Shown: positions 19,896 through 29,713, numbered from the stretch's first letter. The stretch: DNA of 64,000 nt from Polynucleobacter sp. MWH-UH24A (GCF_018687475.1 NZ_CP061292.1:496001-560000); one strand, 5' to 3'. The notes: generated from the sequence alone by a model not told the origin. Numbers and translations are program-made.

Positions 19896-20831
19896 TTATG
19901 TGAAATTAGTTGCATGGCGCATTTGGATCATCAGTTCACCGCTGCGATTGGCAATACTGCCATACTGAAATGGCTCAGTGGCTATTTTATCGAGTTGCCC
20001 AGTCGCCAGCCAAGAGCGGTGCAGTTGACCCATCGTAACCAGTTCGTGACCTTGCGCCAGCCACCCCTGGAGCAATGCTTTGAAGGCAGGCAACAACTTT
20101 TGCCCTTCTAGCTCAGCATGCAGGGTAAAGACTTGATCATTCGGATTACTTTGAGTGAGCTCAAGAATTGCCTTAGCCGCTCCCAAAGCATCCCTTCCGT
20201 CCACTCCAATGAGTTCATCAAAGGTTGGCAACGTAGTGGGGTATTGCACATGCTTACTTCGCACGGAATTAAATTGAATGCGGTAAGGCGCAAGATTGGG
20301 GGCGGAACGACCGTCGGAGGCATATTGCATGCCCCAATCGTCAAGTTGCTTCAGAGCTGCTTCATTCATTTGCCAGCCTGCAGCACCATGCGTTAGAGGA
20401 GGGTGTTTAAAGATCTCACAAAAACGATCGTAGGCTTTTTGCATTTGGAGTCGAGTCCATGCTGCATCGCGTTGATAGACATGATCTTGCCAATAGACAT
20501 GATCCCAGGTATGAATCCCCGTTTCATGACCCCCTTGATCAACAGCACGCATTTCATGCGCAGCAGTTTTACCGATGTCAGGCGCCGGGAGAAGAACCCC
20601 GTATAAAAGGGTTTTGATGCCATAGTGCTCTACCACCGAGGTGCGCGATACTTTCTTCAGAAAACCTGGACGGAAAATTCGTTTTAATGCCCAACCGGTA
20701 TGGTCAGGACCCAGGCTAAATAAGAAGGTCGCCTGAATTCCGAGTTCCGCAAATAGTTTAGCTAGATTGGGCGTGCCAACTTGGGTTCCGAGTAAGGTAT
20801 CAACATCAACCTTCAGTGCAATTTTTGCCAT
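19896..20831 (-). CDS. arnD: 4-deoxy-4-formamido-L-arabinose-phosphoundecaprenol deformylase
   Basis: Polysaccharide-deacetylase family enzyme that removes the formyl group from undecaprenyl-phosphate-L-Ara4FN, giving the L-Ara4N donor for lipid A. Length is 311 residues. The N-terminus MAKIALKVDVDT matches ArnD (family DVDT metal motif), followed by the FSLGPDHTGWALKRI block and the metal-site histidines in GIHTWDH. It lies 11 bases after the decarboxylase gene. Assignment rests on ArnD-like motifs plus the surrounding arn genes. Confidence 0.92.
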   Translation of the reverse strand: MAKIALKVDVDTLLGTQVGTPNLAKLFAELGIQATFLFSLGPDHTGWALKRIFRPGFLKKVSRTSVVEHYGIKTLLYGVLLPAPDIGKTAAHEMRAVDQGGHETGIHTWDHVYWQDHVYQRDAAWTRLQMQKAYDRFCEIFKHPPLTHGAAGWQMNEAALKQLDDWGMQYASDGRSAPNLAPYRIQFNSVRSKHVQYPTTLPTFDELIGVDGRDALGAAKAILELTQSNPNDQVFTLHAELEGQKLLPAFKALLQGWLAQGHELVTMGQLHRSWLATGQLDKIATEPFQYGSIANRSGELMIQMRHATNFT

Positions 20832-20842
20832 GGAATTAAGTG

Positions 20843-21883
20843 TTACTCAACCAGATGCCGCGCTTTATCCACATCATGGCGATAGGCTTCAAATATCTTG
20901 CTTAGCGCATCGTTCATGGCAATAGTGGGTTTCCAACCCAATTCAGTCATCGTATTTTCAATAGCAGGAACTCGGTTTTGGACATCCTGATATCCAGCAC
21001 CATAGTAGCTTTTTGAGGTTGTCTCGATTAATTGAACTTGATCAGCCGTCACTGCATACTCCGGGATTTTCTTAGCAATCGCCAGCATCATCGTCGCCAG
21101 CTCTTTGACCGAGTAGTTATTTTTTGGGTTTCCCACGTTATAGATCTTGCCATTGGCAACATCACCTTCATTGGTGATGATGCGCATTAAGGCATCAATG
21201 CCGTCATCAATATAAGTAAAGGCCCTTTTTTGGGAGCCACCGTCGACAAGATTGATTGGCTCGCCGCGCACAATGTGCCCCAAGAACTGGGTGACCACCC
21301 GCGAGGAACCTTCTTTGGGGGTGTAGATACTATCCAAGCCAGGGCCAATCCAATTAAATGGTCTAAACAAAGTAAAGCGTAAGCCCTCCATGCCATAGCC
21401 CCAAATCACTCGGTCCATTAATTGCTTGGCGCAAGCATAAATCCACCGCGGCTTATTGATCGGTCCATAAACCAGATTGGATGAGGCTGGATCAAATTCA
21501 GCATCGGAGCACATGCCATAGACCTCGGAGGTTGATGGAAAGACAAGGTGCTTACCGTATTTCACTGCTGAGCGAACGATCGGAAGATTGGCCTCAAAGT
21601 CAAGCTCAAATACACGCAGTGGCTGTTGTACATAGGTTGCTGGCGTAGCGATGGCAACGAGTGGTAGGATGACGTCGCATTTGCGAACGTGATACTCCAC
21701 CCATTCGCGATTAATGGTGATATCGCCTTCAAAGAAATGCATGCGAGGGTGGTTGAGAAGATCACCAATCCGGTCGTTTTGCATATCCATGCCATAGACC
21801 TCCCACGACGTAGTCTCCAATATGCGCTTTGAGAGGTGATGGCCAATAAAACCATTCACACCCAAAATCAGAATCTTTTTCAT
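20843..21883 (-). CDS. arnA: UDP-glucuronic acid oxidase/decarboxylase (ArnA C-terminal half as a separate gene)
   Basis: Oxidises UDP-glucuronate at C4 with NAD and decarboxylates it to UDP-4-keto-pentose, the first committed step to L-Ara4N. It has 346 residues from the ATG at 21883. Short-chain dehydrogenase fold: NAD motif GVNGFIGHH, the SxnY-xxx-K pair in STSEVYG and WIYACAKQL, and the VLPLVAIATP and RPFNWIGP blocks diagnostic of ArnA. In E. coli this is fused to the formyltransferase; here the two halves are separate genes 46 bases apart. Confidence 0.93.
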   Translation of the reverse strand: MKKILILGVNGFIGHHLSKRILETTSWEVYGMDMQNDRIGDLLNHPRMHFFEGDITINREWVEYHVRKCDVILPLVAIATPATYVQQPLRVFELDFEANLPIVRSAVKYGKHLVFPSTSEVYGMCSDAEFDPASSNLVYGPINKPRWIYACAKQLMDRVIWGYGMEGLRFTLFRPFNWIGPGLDSIYTPKEGSSRVVTQFLGHIVRGEPINLVDGGSQKRAFTYIDDGIDALMRIITNEGDVANGKIYNVGNPKNNYSVKELATMMLAIAKKIPEYAVTADQVQLIETTSKSYYGAGYQDVQNRVPAIENTMTELGWKPTIAMNDALSKIFEAYRHDVDKARHLVE

Positions 21884-21929
21884 AACACCATTCCTTTGAT
21901 GAACTTCAAAAGCCAACGACTGACTACTC

Positions 21930-22823
21930 TTATGCTAAAAATAGCTCAAGAACCTTGCCATCGCCGCACAGGCCGAAGTAGCGATTATCGACGAGATGCA
22001 TCCCTAGCCCAGACTTTTTGAGGATTGCGGCTTGACTGGGGCTGAGAGCAACGCCAGGATCGAGAGGAAGCGAGCTTTTGGTAAGAATCACTTTTTCCCC
22101 GCTTAATTCGGCAAAGGCCCCAGGATAGGGTGGGGCCACCGCCCGAATTAGGTTGTAAATTGACATGGCTGACTTTGTCCAATCGATGCGTCCATCCTCG
22201 GGTTTGCGTCCCCCAAAGTAGGAACCCTCTGTCAATGGATTGGGTCGCCGAGGAAGCTTGCCCTGCATGAGCTGGGGTAGTACCTGTTCCATCACCTGTT
22301 TTGCTGCCTGACTGACTTTATCAAATACCTCTTTAGCAGTTTCATGAATTTCAATAGATACAGCGACTTGTCCCACAATATCCCCAGCATCGGGTTTTAC
22401 TTCCATGACATGCAAGGTTGCACCTGTTTCGGTCTCGCCATTCACCACAGCCCAGTTCACGGGGGCGCGGCCGCGGTACTTAGGTAAGAGTGAGCCATGC
22501 ATATTGAGAGCTGCAATGGTTGCAGTCTCAAGTAATTCAGTGGGCAGCATGAAGCGGTAATAAAAAGAAAAGAGATAATCGGGTGCAATCGCCTTAATCT
22601 CAGACACCAAATTTAATAATGCACTCGGTTGCACGATTCGGCATGGCAAACCCCGTTGCTCGCAGAGTTTTTGAACGCTGCTAAACCAAATCGTCTCATT
22701 GGGATCATCGGCATGGGTGATGACTAAATCAATTTGCATCCCGGCATCGATTAAGGCTTGTAAACAAGCAACACCGACATCGTGGTAGGCAAAAACAACT
22801 GCGTGCTTAGGAGTTTGATTCAA
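21930..22823 (-). CDS. UDP-L-Ara4N formyltransferase (ArnA N-terminal half as a separate gene)
   Basis: Transfers a formyl group from 10-formyltetrahydrofolate to UDP-L-Ara4N. Length is 297 residues. The formyltransferase core is clear: Asn107 and His109 in NMHGSLLPKYRGRAP and Asp145 in KPDAGDIVGQ, corresponding to the catalytic triad of ArnA and Fmt. The GTETGATLH stretch fits ArnA better than methionyl-tRNA formyltransferase. It sits between arnC (three bases upstream) and the decarboxylase gene, so the arn assignment follows from context as well. Confidence 0.9.
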   Translation of the reverse strand: MNQTPKHAVVFAYHDVGVACLQALIDAGMQIDLVITHADDPNETIWFSSVQKLCEQRGLPCRIVQPSALLNLVSEIKAIAPDYLFSFYYRFMLPTELLETATIAALNMHGSLLPKYRGRAPVNWAVVNGETETGATLHVMEVKPDAGDIVGQVAVSIEIHETAKEVFDKVSQAAKQVMEQVLPQLMQGKLPRRPNPLTEGSYFGGRKPEDGRIDWTKSAMSIYNLIRAVAPPYPGAFAELSGEKVILTKSSLPLDPGVALSPSQAAILKKSGLGMHLVDNRYFGLCGDGKVLELFLA

Positions 22824-22826
22824 GAT

Positions 22827-23789
22827 TTAGGATTTGGATTGCTCGAGGACAGCACTTACCATATAGCGGGGCCGTTGACGTACCTGTTGATAAATCCGGC
22901 CGATGTATTCCCCCAAAAGGCCTAGGCCGAAGAGCATCACGCCAATTAAAAAGAAGGTGAGCGCAAAGAGTGTGAACACACCCTCAACCTCAGCGCCTAA
23001 GACAAAACGACGAATCAAGAGAAGCAGGAATAGCGAACCGGCTGCACCGGCCAGTAACATGCCTAGAATCGAGAAGAGCTGCAAAGGCATCACTGAAAAG
23101 CCGGTGACCAAATCAAAATTAAGACGAATCAATTGATACAGGCTGTATTTGGATTCTCCAGCAAACCGCTCTTCATGTTTAACGGTAATTTCAATTGGAT
23201 TGTTGGCAAAGGTGTACGCTAGTGCCGGAATAAAAGTATTCGCTTCTTCACACTGCCGAACTAAATCAATGATGCGACGATGGTAGCCACGCATCATGCA
23301 GCCTTGATCAGTCATCGTGATTCGAGTGAGCTTATCGCGTAATCGATTCATTGCGCGCGAGGCTGTTTTTCGGAACCAGGAATCTTGGCGATTTTCTCGA
23401 ATCGTGCCAACGTAATCATGGCCCTCCTCAAGCTGGCGCACAATTTTCCCAATCTCTTCGGGAGGATTTTGTAGATCCGCATCCAAGGTAATGATGTATT
23501 CACCGCGTGCGTATTCAAAACCGGCCATGATCGCCATGTGTTGGCCAAAGTTATTTGCAAACAAGATCACCCGCGTTACATCGGGCCGCTTTTCGTATTG
23601 CATGGCGAGCATTGCAGCAGACCGATCTTTGCTGCCATCGTTGATAAAGACGAGCTCATAAGGAAGTGCATATTGACTCGCAACATGATCAAGCGCGGGG
23701 TACAGGCGATCAAATAGAGCCTGTAATCCCTCCTCCTCGTTGTAAACCGGGATTACGACGCTCAAACGTGGGTGAGTAAGACTGTTCAT
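22827..23789 (-). CDS. arnC: Undecaprenyl-phosphate 4-deoxy-4-formamido-L-arabinose transferase
   Basis: GT2 family membrane glycosyltransferase that moves L-Ara4FN from UDP to undecaprenyl phosphate. It has 320 residues from the ATG at 23789; a GTG two codons earlier is also possible. The GT-A domain shows VVIPVYNEEEG and the metal-binding TLDADLQNPPEE, then MTDQGCMMRGY. Two C-terminal membrane helices (about 230-300) anchor it, as in ArnC/PmrF. A dolichol-phosphate mannosyltransferase-like role would be the alternative without the arn neighbours. Confidence 0.92.
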   Translation of the reverse strand: MNSLTHPRLSVVIPVYNEEEGLQALFDRLYPALDHVASQYALPYELVFINDGSKDRSAAMLAMQYEKRPDVTRVILFANNFGQHMAIMAGFEYARGEYIITLDADLQNPPEEIGKIVRQLEEGHDYVGTIRENRQDSWFRKTASRAMNRLRDKLTRITMTDQGCMMRGYHRRIIDLVRQCEEANTFIPALAYTFANNPIEITVKHEERFAGESKYSLYQLIRLNFDLVTGFSVMPLQLFSILGMLLAGAAGSLFLLLLIRRFVLGAEVEGVFTLFALTFFLIGVMLFGLGLLGEYIGRIYQQVRQRPRYMVSAVLEQSKS

Positions 23790-23817
23790 GCCCACATTTT
23801 GCCTGATGTAGGGATGT

Positions 23818-24966
23818 TTACGCTAAAACCTCTTGCAGAGCCTTGACCACACGATCAATATCGGCTTCGGTCATGGTAGGGAAAAGTGGCAGAGTTAAGA
23901 TCGATTGACCAATTTGATTAGCAACCGGTGTTGCTTCTGGAGAGTACCCTCGCTGACGATACAGTGCAAAGCCAGTAATGGCGGGGTAATGCACCCCGGT
24001 ACCTATCCCACGTTCTTTTAACGCAAGCATGATTTGGCTCCGAGTTTGACCTAAGCGCTCTAATGGCAATAGGACTTGGAACATATGCCAGTTACTGTTC
24101 ACAAAATCGGCGATTGGTAGGCCCAAACCTATTTTGCTCAAACCCGATTGTTCGAACCGATCAAAATAATGGCGTGCGAGAGCGATACGTTGAACCTGAA
24201 AACGCTCCAGTTGTTTTAATTGATGAAGACCGATAACAGCATTCACATCAGTTAAGTTGTCTTTGCCGCCCAGAACGTCAACCTCCATGCCATCTGGCCC
24301 ATGACGCACTAATCCTTGCAGACGTAGTTTTTCAGCGAGACTCACTTGATCTCCACCAAAGCGATCGGTATTGAAGACTAGACAACCACCTTCAATAGTC
24401 GTCAAATTTTTATTCGCCTGGAAGCTAAAACTCACTAAATCATGCCGGCCTTTAGCACCAATACGTAAACCATTCCAGGAAGATCCGAGCGCTTGCGCAG
24501 CGTCCTCGATCACACGTAATTGATGACTCTCTGCAATCGTATACAGGGCATCAATATCAAGAGGCAAGCCAGCCAAATACACCGGCATGATGGCTTTAGT
24601 TTTGTTATTAATCACAGATTGGACTTGATGGAGATCGAGATTTCGGGTCTTTGGATCAATATCAACAAAAACAGGCTTTGCGCCCACGGCTAAGATCACA
24701 TTGGAGGTTGCGACCCACGAAATTGGAGTTGTAATCACCTCATCGCCCGGCCCAATCCCAGCGACCTGAAGAGCAATTTTCATGGTAGCCGTGCCGTTTG
24801 CAAAGCAGCGCACAGTTGCGCCTCCTAAGTAAGCACATAGAGCAGATTCAAACTCTAAAACCTTGGGGCCGGAAGTAATCCAACCAGAGCGCAATACATC
24901 GGCAACCGCTGCAATGGTCGCTTCATCAATCGTTGGCTTTGTAAAGGGGATAAATGGTTGACTCAT
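23818..24966 (-). CDS. arnB: UDP-4-amino-4-deoxy-L-arabinose--oxoglutarate aminotransferase
   Basis: PLP enzyme of the DegT/DnrJ/EryC1 family that aminates the 4-keto sugar with glutamate. It has 382 residues from the ATG at 24966, and the eight-codon upstream extension is rejected. The start FIPFTKPTIDEATI matches ArnB, the cofactor lysine is Lys186 in SFQANKNLTTIEGG, and EDAAQALGS holds the PLP-contacting Asp. It starts four bases after the arnT stop. Confidence 0.93.
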   Translation of the reverse strand: MSQPFIPFTKPTIDEATIAAVADVLRSGWITSGPKVLEFESALCAYLGGATVRCFANGTATMKIALQVAGIGPGDEVITTPISWVATSNVILAVGAKPVFVDIDPKTRNLDLHQVQSVINNKTKAIMPVYLAGLPLDIDALYTIAESHQLRVIEDAAQALGSSWNGLRIGAKGRHDLVSFSFQANKNLTTIEGGCLVFNTDRFGGDQVSLAEKLRLQGLVRHGPDGMEVDVLGGKDNLTDVNAVIGLHQLKQLERFQVQRIALARHYFDRFEQSGLSKIGLGLPIADFVNSNWHMFQVLLPLERLGQTRSQIMLALKERGIGTGVHYPAITGFALYRQRGYSPEATPVANQIGQSILTLPLFPTMTEADIDRVVKALQEVLA

Positions 24967-24970
24967 TGAC

Positions 24971-26665
24971 CTATTGTCGCAAAGCCTCACGTGGATGTCG
25001 AACTACAACACGTCGGCTATCCCGACCTAATTCCTCCATGGGAAGTCCGCGGGTTTTGAGCTCCTCATATTGGCCTGGGCTCATGAGTGCGAAGGCGTTG
25101 GGATCTTGGTTCCAGACGATCACAAACTCATTGAGCGTCGGTATCCATTTTTGGGGTTCTTGTTTGGCGCCAAAGGTCAGCTCGTCGGTAAATTCAACCA
25201 TGATGGTATTACGTTCTAGATAGAACGGAACAGTATGATCGAGCAAACGAACCGAGTAGATCTTGGCATCGCTTGGGATTTGTGACTTGACCTTTTGCGC
25301 TAGGTCATACCCCGATACTGCACGACCTAAAGTCTCGTGCCCCGTTCCTGCGATGGTGGCGGTCAAGAAAAAGCCAAAAGCGAATAGCGCAATACTGAGA
25401 AGCGCATTGCGCTTAGCCAGGAGACTCGCCACCAGGCTAAATACCAATAAACAGGAGAGAGCCACAACTATCCAGACGGTGTATGCCTGATAGGCGTCGA
25501 CCTCATCAGGTTGACCATTACGTCCAACTTCGGATAGAAAGAAAAATCCCGTGACGGCAAGCAAAGTGAAAAATAAAGTTTGGAAACGCCACCCGATTGA
25601 AAGATGCGCATGGGACTCTAAATAATCGGCGATTGACTTGGCTGCCAAAATAGCTAAGGCTGGAAATACCGGCATGATGTAGCCCGGTAATTTTGAGCGG
25701 GAAATGCTAAAGAAAATAAGGATGACTGCAAACCATGCCCAAAGCATCCATGAGGCTGAGAATGATTGCATGCGGTATTGCATGAGGGTTTGCCTTGCAG
25801 ACTGAAAGAACTGGGGCATCCAGGGCAAAAACCCAACAAGCACCAATGGCAAGAAAAAATAAAATGGGGCGGTACGTCCATGAGCGGTTGCGGTAAAGCG
25901 CTCAAAGTGTTCATAAATAAAGAAGAAGTGGGCAAACTCGGGATTCTCTATCGATACCGCAATGAACCACGGTGCAGTAACGATCAGGAAAATTACTAAT
26001 CCGCTAAAAATATGTAATCGACCTAGAATTTTCCAGTCAAAGCGCGTCACGATATACGCAAATAACACCATTCCTGGGATCACAATGCCAATCAGCCCTT
26101 TTGATAGGGTGGCAAGGCCCATTGCCAGCCAACAGACCCACATCCAATGGCGACCCGATTGGGGGCGCTCATGTTCATAGGCATGCTGAGCTAGTAACAG
26201 CGCGCACAGAGCTAAATTTAGAAAAGCCGATAGGCCCATATCGAGGGCATTGAAATGCCCACCCACAACCCACATTGGGCTCGATAAGAGGATTAATGCC
26301 GCTAAATATCCCGTGACCCGGCCAAACAATTGGGCTGCAGTAAATCCAACCAATAAAATCGTGAGATAACCAGTGAGTCCGCTCCAAAAGCGTGCTTGCC
26401 ATTCGCCAAGACCAAAGAGTTGAAACATAATTGCCGATGCCCAAATATGCAGTGGCGGTTTCTCAAAATATTTGTAGTCGTTATAACGGGGTGTGATGTA
26501 ATCGCCGCTCACCATCATCTCGCGAGCCATTTGGGCGTAGCGACCTTCGTCTGTTGGAATTAGATGTCGATAGTCAAGCGTTGCAAACCATAAAACGCTT
26601 GCGAGGACGAAGACAGCCAATAATGCAACCGAATTCAATGGTGTGAGATGACGTTCGGCAAGCAT
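24971..26665 (-). CDS. arnT: Lipid A 4-amino-4-deoxy-L-arabinosyltransferase
   Basis: Inner-membrane GT83 glycosyltransferase that adds L-Ara4N to lipid A phosphates on the periplasmic side, lowering the negative charge that polymyxins bind. Length is 564 residues. The first periplasmic loop motif DEGRYAQMAREM (from about 38) and YFEKPPLHIW are characteristic. About a dozen hydrophobic helices fill the N-terminal 400 residues, followed by a periplasmic C-terminal domain. It is four bases downstream of the Mth938-like gene. Confidence 0.93.
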   Translation of the reverse strand: MLAERHLTPLNSVALLAVFVLASVLWFATLDYRHLIPTDEGRYAQMAREMMVSGDYITPRYNDYKYFEKPPLHIWASAIMFQLFGLGEWQARFWSGLTGYLTILLVGFTAAQLFGRVTGYLAALILLSSPMWVVGGHFNALDMGLSAFLNLALCALLLAQHAYEHERPQSGRHWMWVCWLAMGLATLSKGLIGIVIPGMVLFAYIVTRFDWKILGRLHIFSGLVIFLIVTAPWFIAVSIENPEFAHFFFIYEHFERFTATAHGRTAPFYFFLPLVLVGFLPWMPQFFQSARQTLMQYRMQSFSASWMLWAWFAVILIFFSISRSKLPGYIMPVFPALAILAAKSIADYLESHAHLSIGWRFQTLFFTLLAVTGFFFLSEVGRNGQPDEVDAYQAYTVWIVVALSCLLVFSLVASLLAKRNALLSIALFAFGFFLTATIAGTGHETLGRAVSGYDLAQKVKSQIPSDAKIYSVRLLDHTVPFYLERNTIMVEFTDELTFGAKQEPQKWIPTLNEFVIVWNQDPNAFALMSPGQYEELKTRGLPMEELGRDSRRVVVRHPREALRQ

Positions 26666-26669
26666 CGCG

Positions 26670-27047
26670 TCAATCTTTTTCTAAGAGGATGGCAGCCAAT
26701 ACTTTGCGTCCTTCGCCCATTAGGATGTTGTATGTGCGGCAGGCTGCTTGTGAATCCATCATCTCAAAACCAATTTTGGCTTTAATCAGAGGTTGCAGAA
26801 TTTTGGGGTTCAGAAACACCTGCTTCTTACCCGTGCCCACAATAACCAACTCGGGTAGCAAGGCGCTAATCATTGAGAAATGATCCTCTGAAAGATCCTG
26901 GCTTTCCTTAACCGGCCATGCCAAAACTTCACCTTCAGGTTGAACGATTAAGGCATACGAATACGGGGTTTGGTTGACCTCAAGAAAGCCAATTCCGTAG
27001 CCAGTGATCGTATTTTGGCTAGATTGTGGGTCAGAATGTAACTTCAC
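26670..27047 (-). CDS. Mth938-like domain protein (DUF498 family)
   Basis: A 125-residue single-domain protein of the Mth938/NDUFAF3 fold. Pattern: ITGYG-GFLEVN near the start, LPELVIVGTGKKQVFLNP in the middle, GFEMMDSQAACRTYNILMGEGRKVLAAI at the end. The biochemical function in bacteria is unknown. The start is GTG at 27047; an ATG 16 bases earlier is out of frame. As first gene of the arn operon it would be transcribed from the short divergent region shared with the aminotransferase gene. The link to L-Ara4N may be only positional. Confidence 0.85.
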   Translation of the reverse strand: MKLHSDPQSSQNTITGYGIGFLEVNQTPYSYALIVQPEGEVLAWPVKESQDLSEDHFSMISALLPELVIVGTGKKQVFLNPKILQPLIKAKIGFEMMDSQAACRTYNILMGEGRKVLAAILLEKD

Positions 27048-27131
27048 GCTGAGGCTCTGTCATAATTGAGGGATTATAGCTAGCAAATTATCCCTAAATT
27101 TCAATGGCTTAACCTTGTAGAAGACCCGATT

Positions 27132-28388
27132 GTGAAACCAATACAAAAGTCCGACAAATTAAATAATGTCTGTTACGACATTCGTGGCCCCGTGCTTGAG
27201 CTCGCCCAACGCATGGAAGAAGAGGGTCATAAGATTATCAAGCTCAATATTGGTAATGTCGGCGTATTCGGCTTTGACCCTCCCGAAGAAATTCAGCTCG
27301 ACATGATTCGTAATTTAGGAAATGCATCCGCGTATTCGGATTCCAAGGGTATTTTTGCAGCACGTAAAGCTATCATGCAGTATTGCCAAGAAAAAGGCAT
27401 TCAAGGCGTTACCTTAGATGATATCTACACGGGTAATGGTGCTTCTGAACTGATTGTTTTGGCCATGAATGCACTTTTGAATAATGGCGATGAGGTGTTG
27501 GTTCCTGCACCCGATTACCCTTTGTGGACCGCGGCTGTCTCCTTATCAGGGGGAACCCCGCATCATTATTTGTGCGATGAGTCCAAAGGTTGGCAGCCCG
27601 ATTTAAACGATATGCGTTCCAAGATTACGCCGCGCACCAAAGCGATCGTGGTAATTAATCCAAATAATCCAACAGGTGCCTTATATTCCAAAGAGGTTTT
27701 ACTGGAGATTATTGCAATTGCTCGTCAACATAATTTGATCCTGTTCGTCGACGAGATCTATGACAAGATGCTCTTTGATGGCGAAAAGCATATTTCGCTC
27801 GCATCGTTATCGACCGACGTAGTCACCATTACCTTCAATGGTTTGTCAAAAAATTACCGCTCTTGCGGTTATCGGTCCGGCTGGATGGTTGTTTCTGGCG
27901 ATAAGGCGATGGTTGCCGATTACATTGAGGGCTTAAATATGCTGTCCTCGATGAGGCTGTGCGCAAACGTTCCTGGGCAATACGCCATTCAAACGGCATT
28001 AGGTGGCTACCAAAGCATTAATGACCTGGTTGCTGCAGATGGACGCTTAACTCGTCAACGTGATCTAGCCTATAAGCTCATGAGCGAGATCCCTGGGGTA
28101 AGCGTTACCAAACCGAAGGCTGCTTTATATCTATTTCCAAAACTCGATCCACAAATGTATCCAATTAAAGATGACCAACAATTTATTGCTGATCTTCTAA
28201 AAGAGGAAAAGGTACTTCTTGTCCAGGGTACGGGTTTTAATTGGCCCAAGCCAGATCACTTTCGGATTACTTTTTTACCTCATGAAGATACCTTGCGCGA
28301 AGCAATTAAGCGGATCGCCCACTTTCTTGAGCGCTATCGCATGAAACACGCAACTAATCCAGTCGCAGCTACTCCAGCAAAAGTATGA
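27132..28388 (+). CDS. Alanine-synthesising PLP aminotransferase (AlaA/AlaT type)
   Basis: Class I/II aminotransferase converting pyruvate and glutamate to alanine and 2-oxoglutarate. Length is 418 residues. The N-terminus YDIRGPVLELAQRMEEEGHKIIKLNIGN is the AlaA/YfbQ hallmark, and the PLP lysine is Lys240 in FNGLSKNYRSCGYRSGW. The C-terminus carries an extra 15-residue Ala/Thr tail. The start is GTG at 27132. The stop overlaps the hom start (ATGATGA), placing it in an alanine-threonine biosynthesis operon. Confidence 0.9.
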   Translation: MKPIQKSDKLNNVCYDIRGPVLELAQRMEEEGHKIIKLNIGNVGVFGFDPPEEIQLDMIRNLGNASAYSDSKGIFAARKAIMQYCQEKGIQGVTLDDIYTGNGASELIVLAMNALLNNGDEVLVPAPDYPLWTAAVSLSGGTPHHYLCDESKGWQPDLNDMRSKITPRTKAIVVINPNNPTGALYSKEVLLEIIAIARQHNLILFVDEIYDKMLFDGEKHISLASLSTDVVTITFNGLSKNYRSCGYRSGWMVVSGDKAMVADYIEGLNMLSSMRLCANVPGQYAIQTALGGYQSINDLVAADGRLTRQRDLAYKLMSEIPGVSVTKPKAALYLFPKLDPQMYPIKDDQQFIADLLKEEKVLLVQGTGFNWPKPDHFRITFLPHEDTLREAIKRIAHFLERYRMKHATNPVAATPAKV

Positions 28389-29698
28389 TGAAACCCATTC
28401 AGGTCGGACTTCTTGGCATTGGCACCGTAGGCAGTGGAGTCTTTACTGTCCTCGCCCGTAATCAAGAGGAAATTCAGCGGCGCGCAGGCCGCGGCATTCG
28501 AATTCATACAGTTGCTGATTTGAATACGCAGCGGGCCCAAGAGCTAGTTCAAGGTCAGGCTCAGGTGGTGAGTGATGCGCGCACCATCATTCAGAACCCA
28601 GAAATTGATATCGTGGTTGAGCTCATTGGGGGCTATGGCATTGCTAAGGATTTAGTTCTTGAAGCGATTTCGAATGGAAAACATGTCGTCACCGCAAACA
28701 AAGCATTGATTGCTGTTCATGGCAATGAAATTTTTAAAGCGGCGCATGACAAAGGAGTCATGGTTGCATTTGAAGCCGCGGTCGCAGGCGGAATCCCAAT
28801 TATCAAAGCATTGCGTGAAGGCTTGAGTGCAAATCGCATTGAGTGGATTGCTGGAATTATTAATGGCACCACCAACTTTATCTTGTCAGAAATGCGCGAT
28901 AAGGGTTTGGACTTTAATGCTGTGTTGAGTGAGGCGCAACGCTTGGGCTACGCTGAAGCAGACCCAACTTTTGATATTGAAGGAATAGATGCGGCACATA
29001 AAGCAACCATCATGAGCGCGATTGCGTTTGGGGTGCCAATGCAATTTGCCCAAGCACATGTTGAAGGCATCACTAAGCTATCAGCGATTGATATTCGATA
29101 CGCTGAACAGCTTGGGTATCGCATCAAGCTTTTGGGGATTACCAAGAAGACCCCAAGCGGCATTGAGTTACGGGTCCATCCAACGCTGGTGCCTGCAAAG
29201 CGTTTACTAGCCAACGTTGAAGGCGCAATGAATGCTGTACAGGTATTCGGTGACGCTGTCGGTACGACCCTTTATTACGGTAAAGGTGCGGGTTCGGAGC
29301 CAACGGCTTCTGCGGTCATTGCCGACTTGGTCGATGTCACGCGTTTGCAAACCGCGGATTCTGAAAATCGAGTGCCTCATTTAGCCTTTCAGCCAAATGC
29401 CTTACAAAATACTCCAATTCTGCCAATTTCAGAGGTAACAACGAGTTATTACTTGCGCTTAGCAGTTGCCGATCAGGCCGGCGTTTTAGCCGATATCACA
29501 CGGATTTTGGCTGCTCACGGCGTATCGATCGATGCGCTATTGCAAAAAGAAGCTGCTGAAGGGGAAAGTCAGACGGATCTTGTGATCTTGACCCATGAAA
29601 CTAAAGAAAAGAATATGACAGCAGCTTTATTGGAGATGCAAAATCTGAAAACGGTGATTGGTGAGATCGTTAAGATTCGTCTTGAAAATCTTTCCTAG
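28385..29698 (+). CDS. hom: Homoserine dehydrogenase
   Basis: NAD(P)-dependent reduction of aspartate semialdehyde to homoserine, the branch point to threonine and methionine. Length is 437 residues: N-terminal nucleotide-binding domain (GLLGIGTVGSGV at about 8-19), catalytic domain with GGIPIIKALREGL and GILNGTTNFIL-type sequence (GIINGTTNFIL), and a C-terminal ACT domain (from about 350) for threonine feedback inhibition. Overlaps the aminotransferase gene by four bases and is followed by thrC. Confidence 0.96.
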   Translation: MMKPIQVGLLGIGTVGSGVFTVLARNQEEIQRRAGRGIRIHTVADLNTQRAQELVQGQAQVVSDARTIIQNPEIDIVVELIGGYGIAKDLVLEAISNGKHVVTANKALIAVHGNEIFKAAHDKGVMVAFEAAVAGGIPIIKALREGLSANRIEWIAGIINGTTNFILSEMRDKGLDFNAVLSEAQRLGYAEADPTFDIEGIDAAHKATIMSAIAFGVPMQFAQAHVEGITKLSAIDIRYAEQLGYRIKLLGITKKTPSGIELRVHPTLVPAKRLLANVEGAMNAVQVFGDAVGTTLYYGKGAGSEPTASAVIADLVDVTRLQTADSENRVPHLAFQPNALQNTPILPISEVTTSYYLRLAVADQAGVLADITRILAAHGVSIDALLQKEAAEGESQTDLVILTHETKEKNMTAALLEMQNLKTVIGEIVKIRLENLS

Positions 29699-29713
29699 AT
29701 TAAGTTTCTACAT

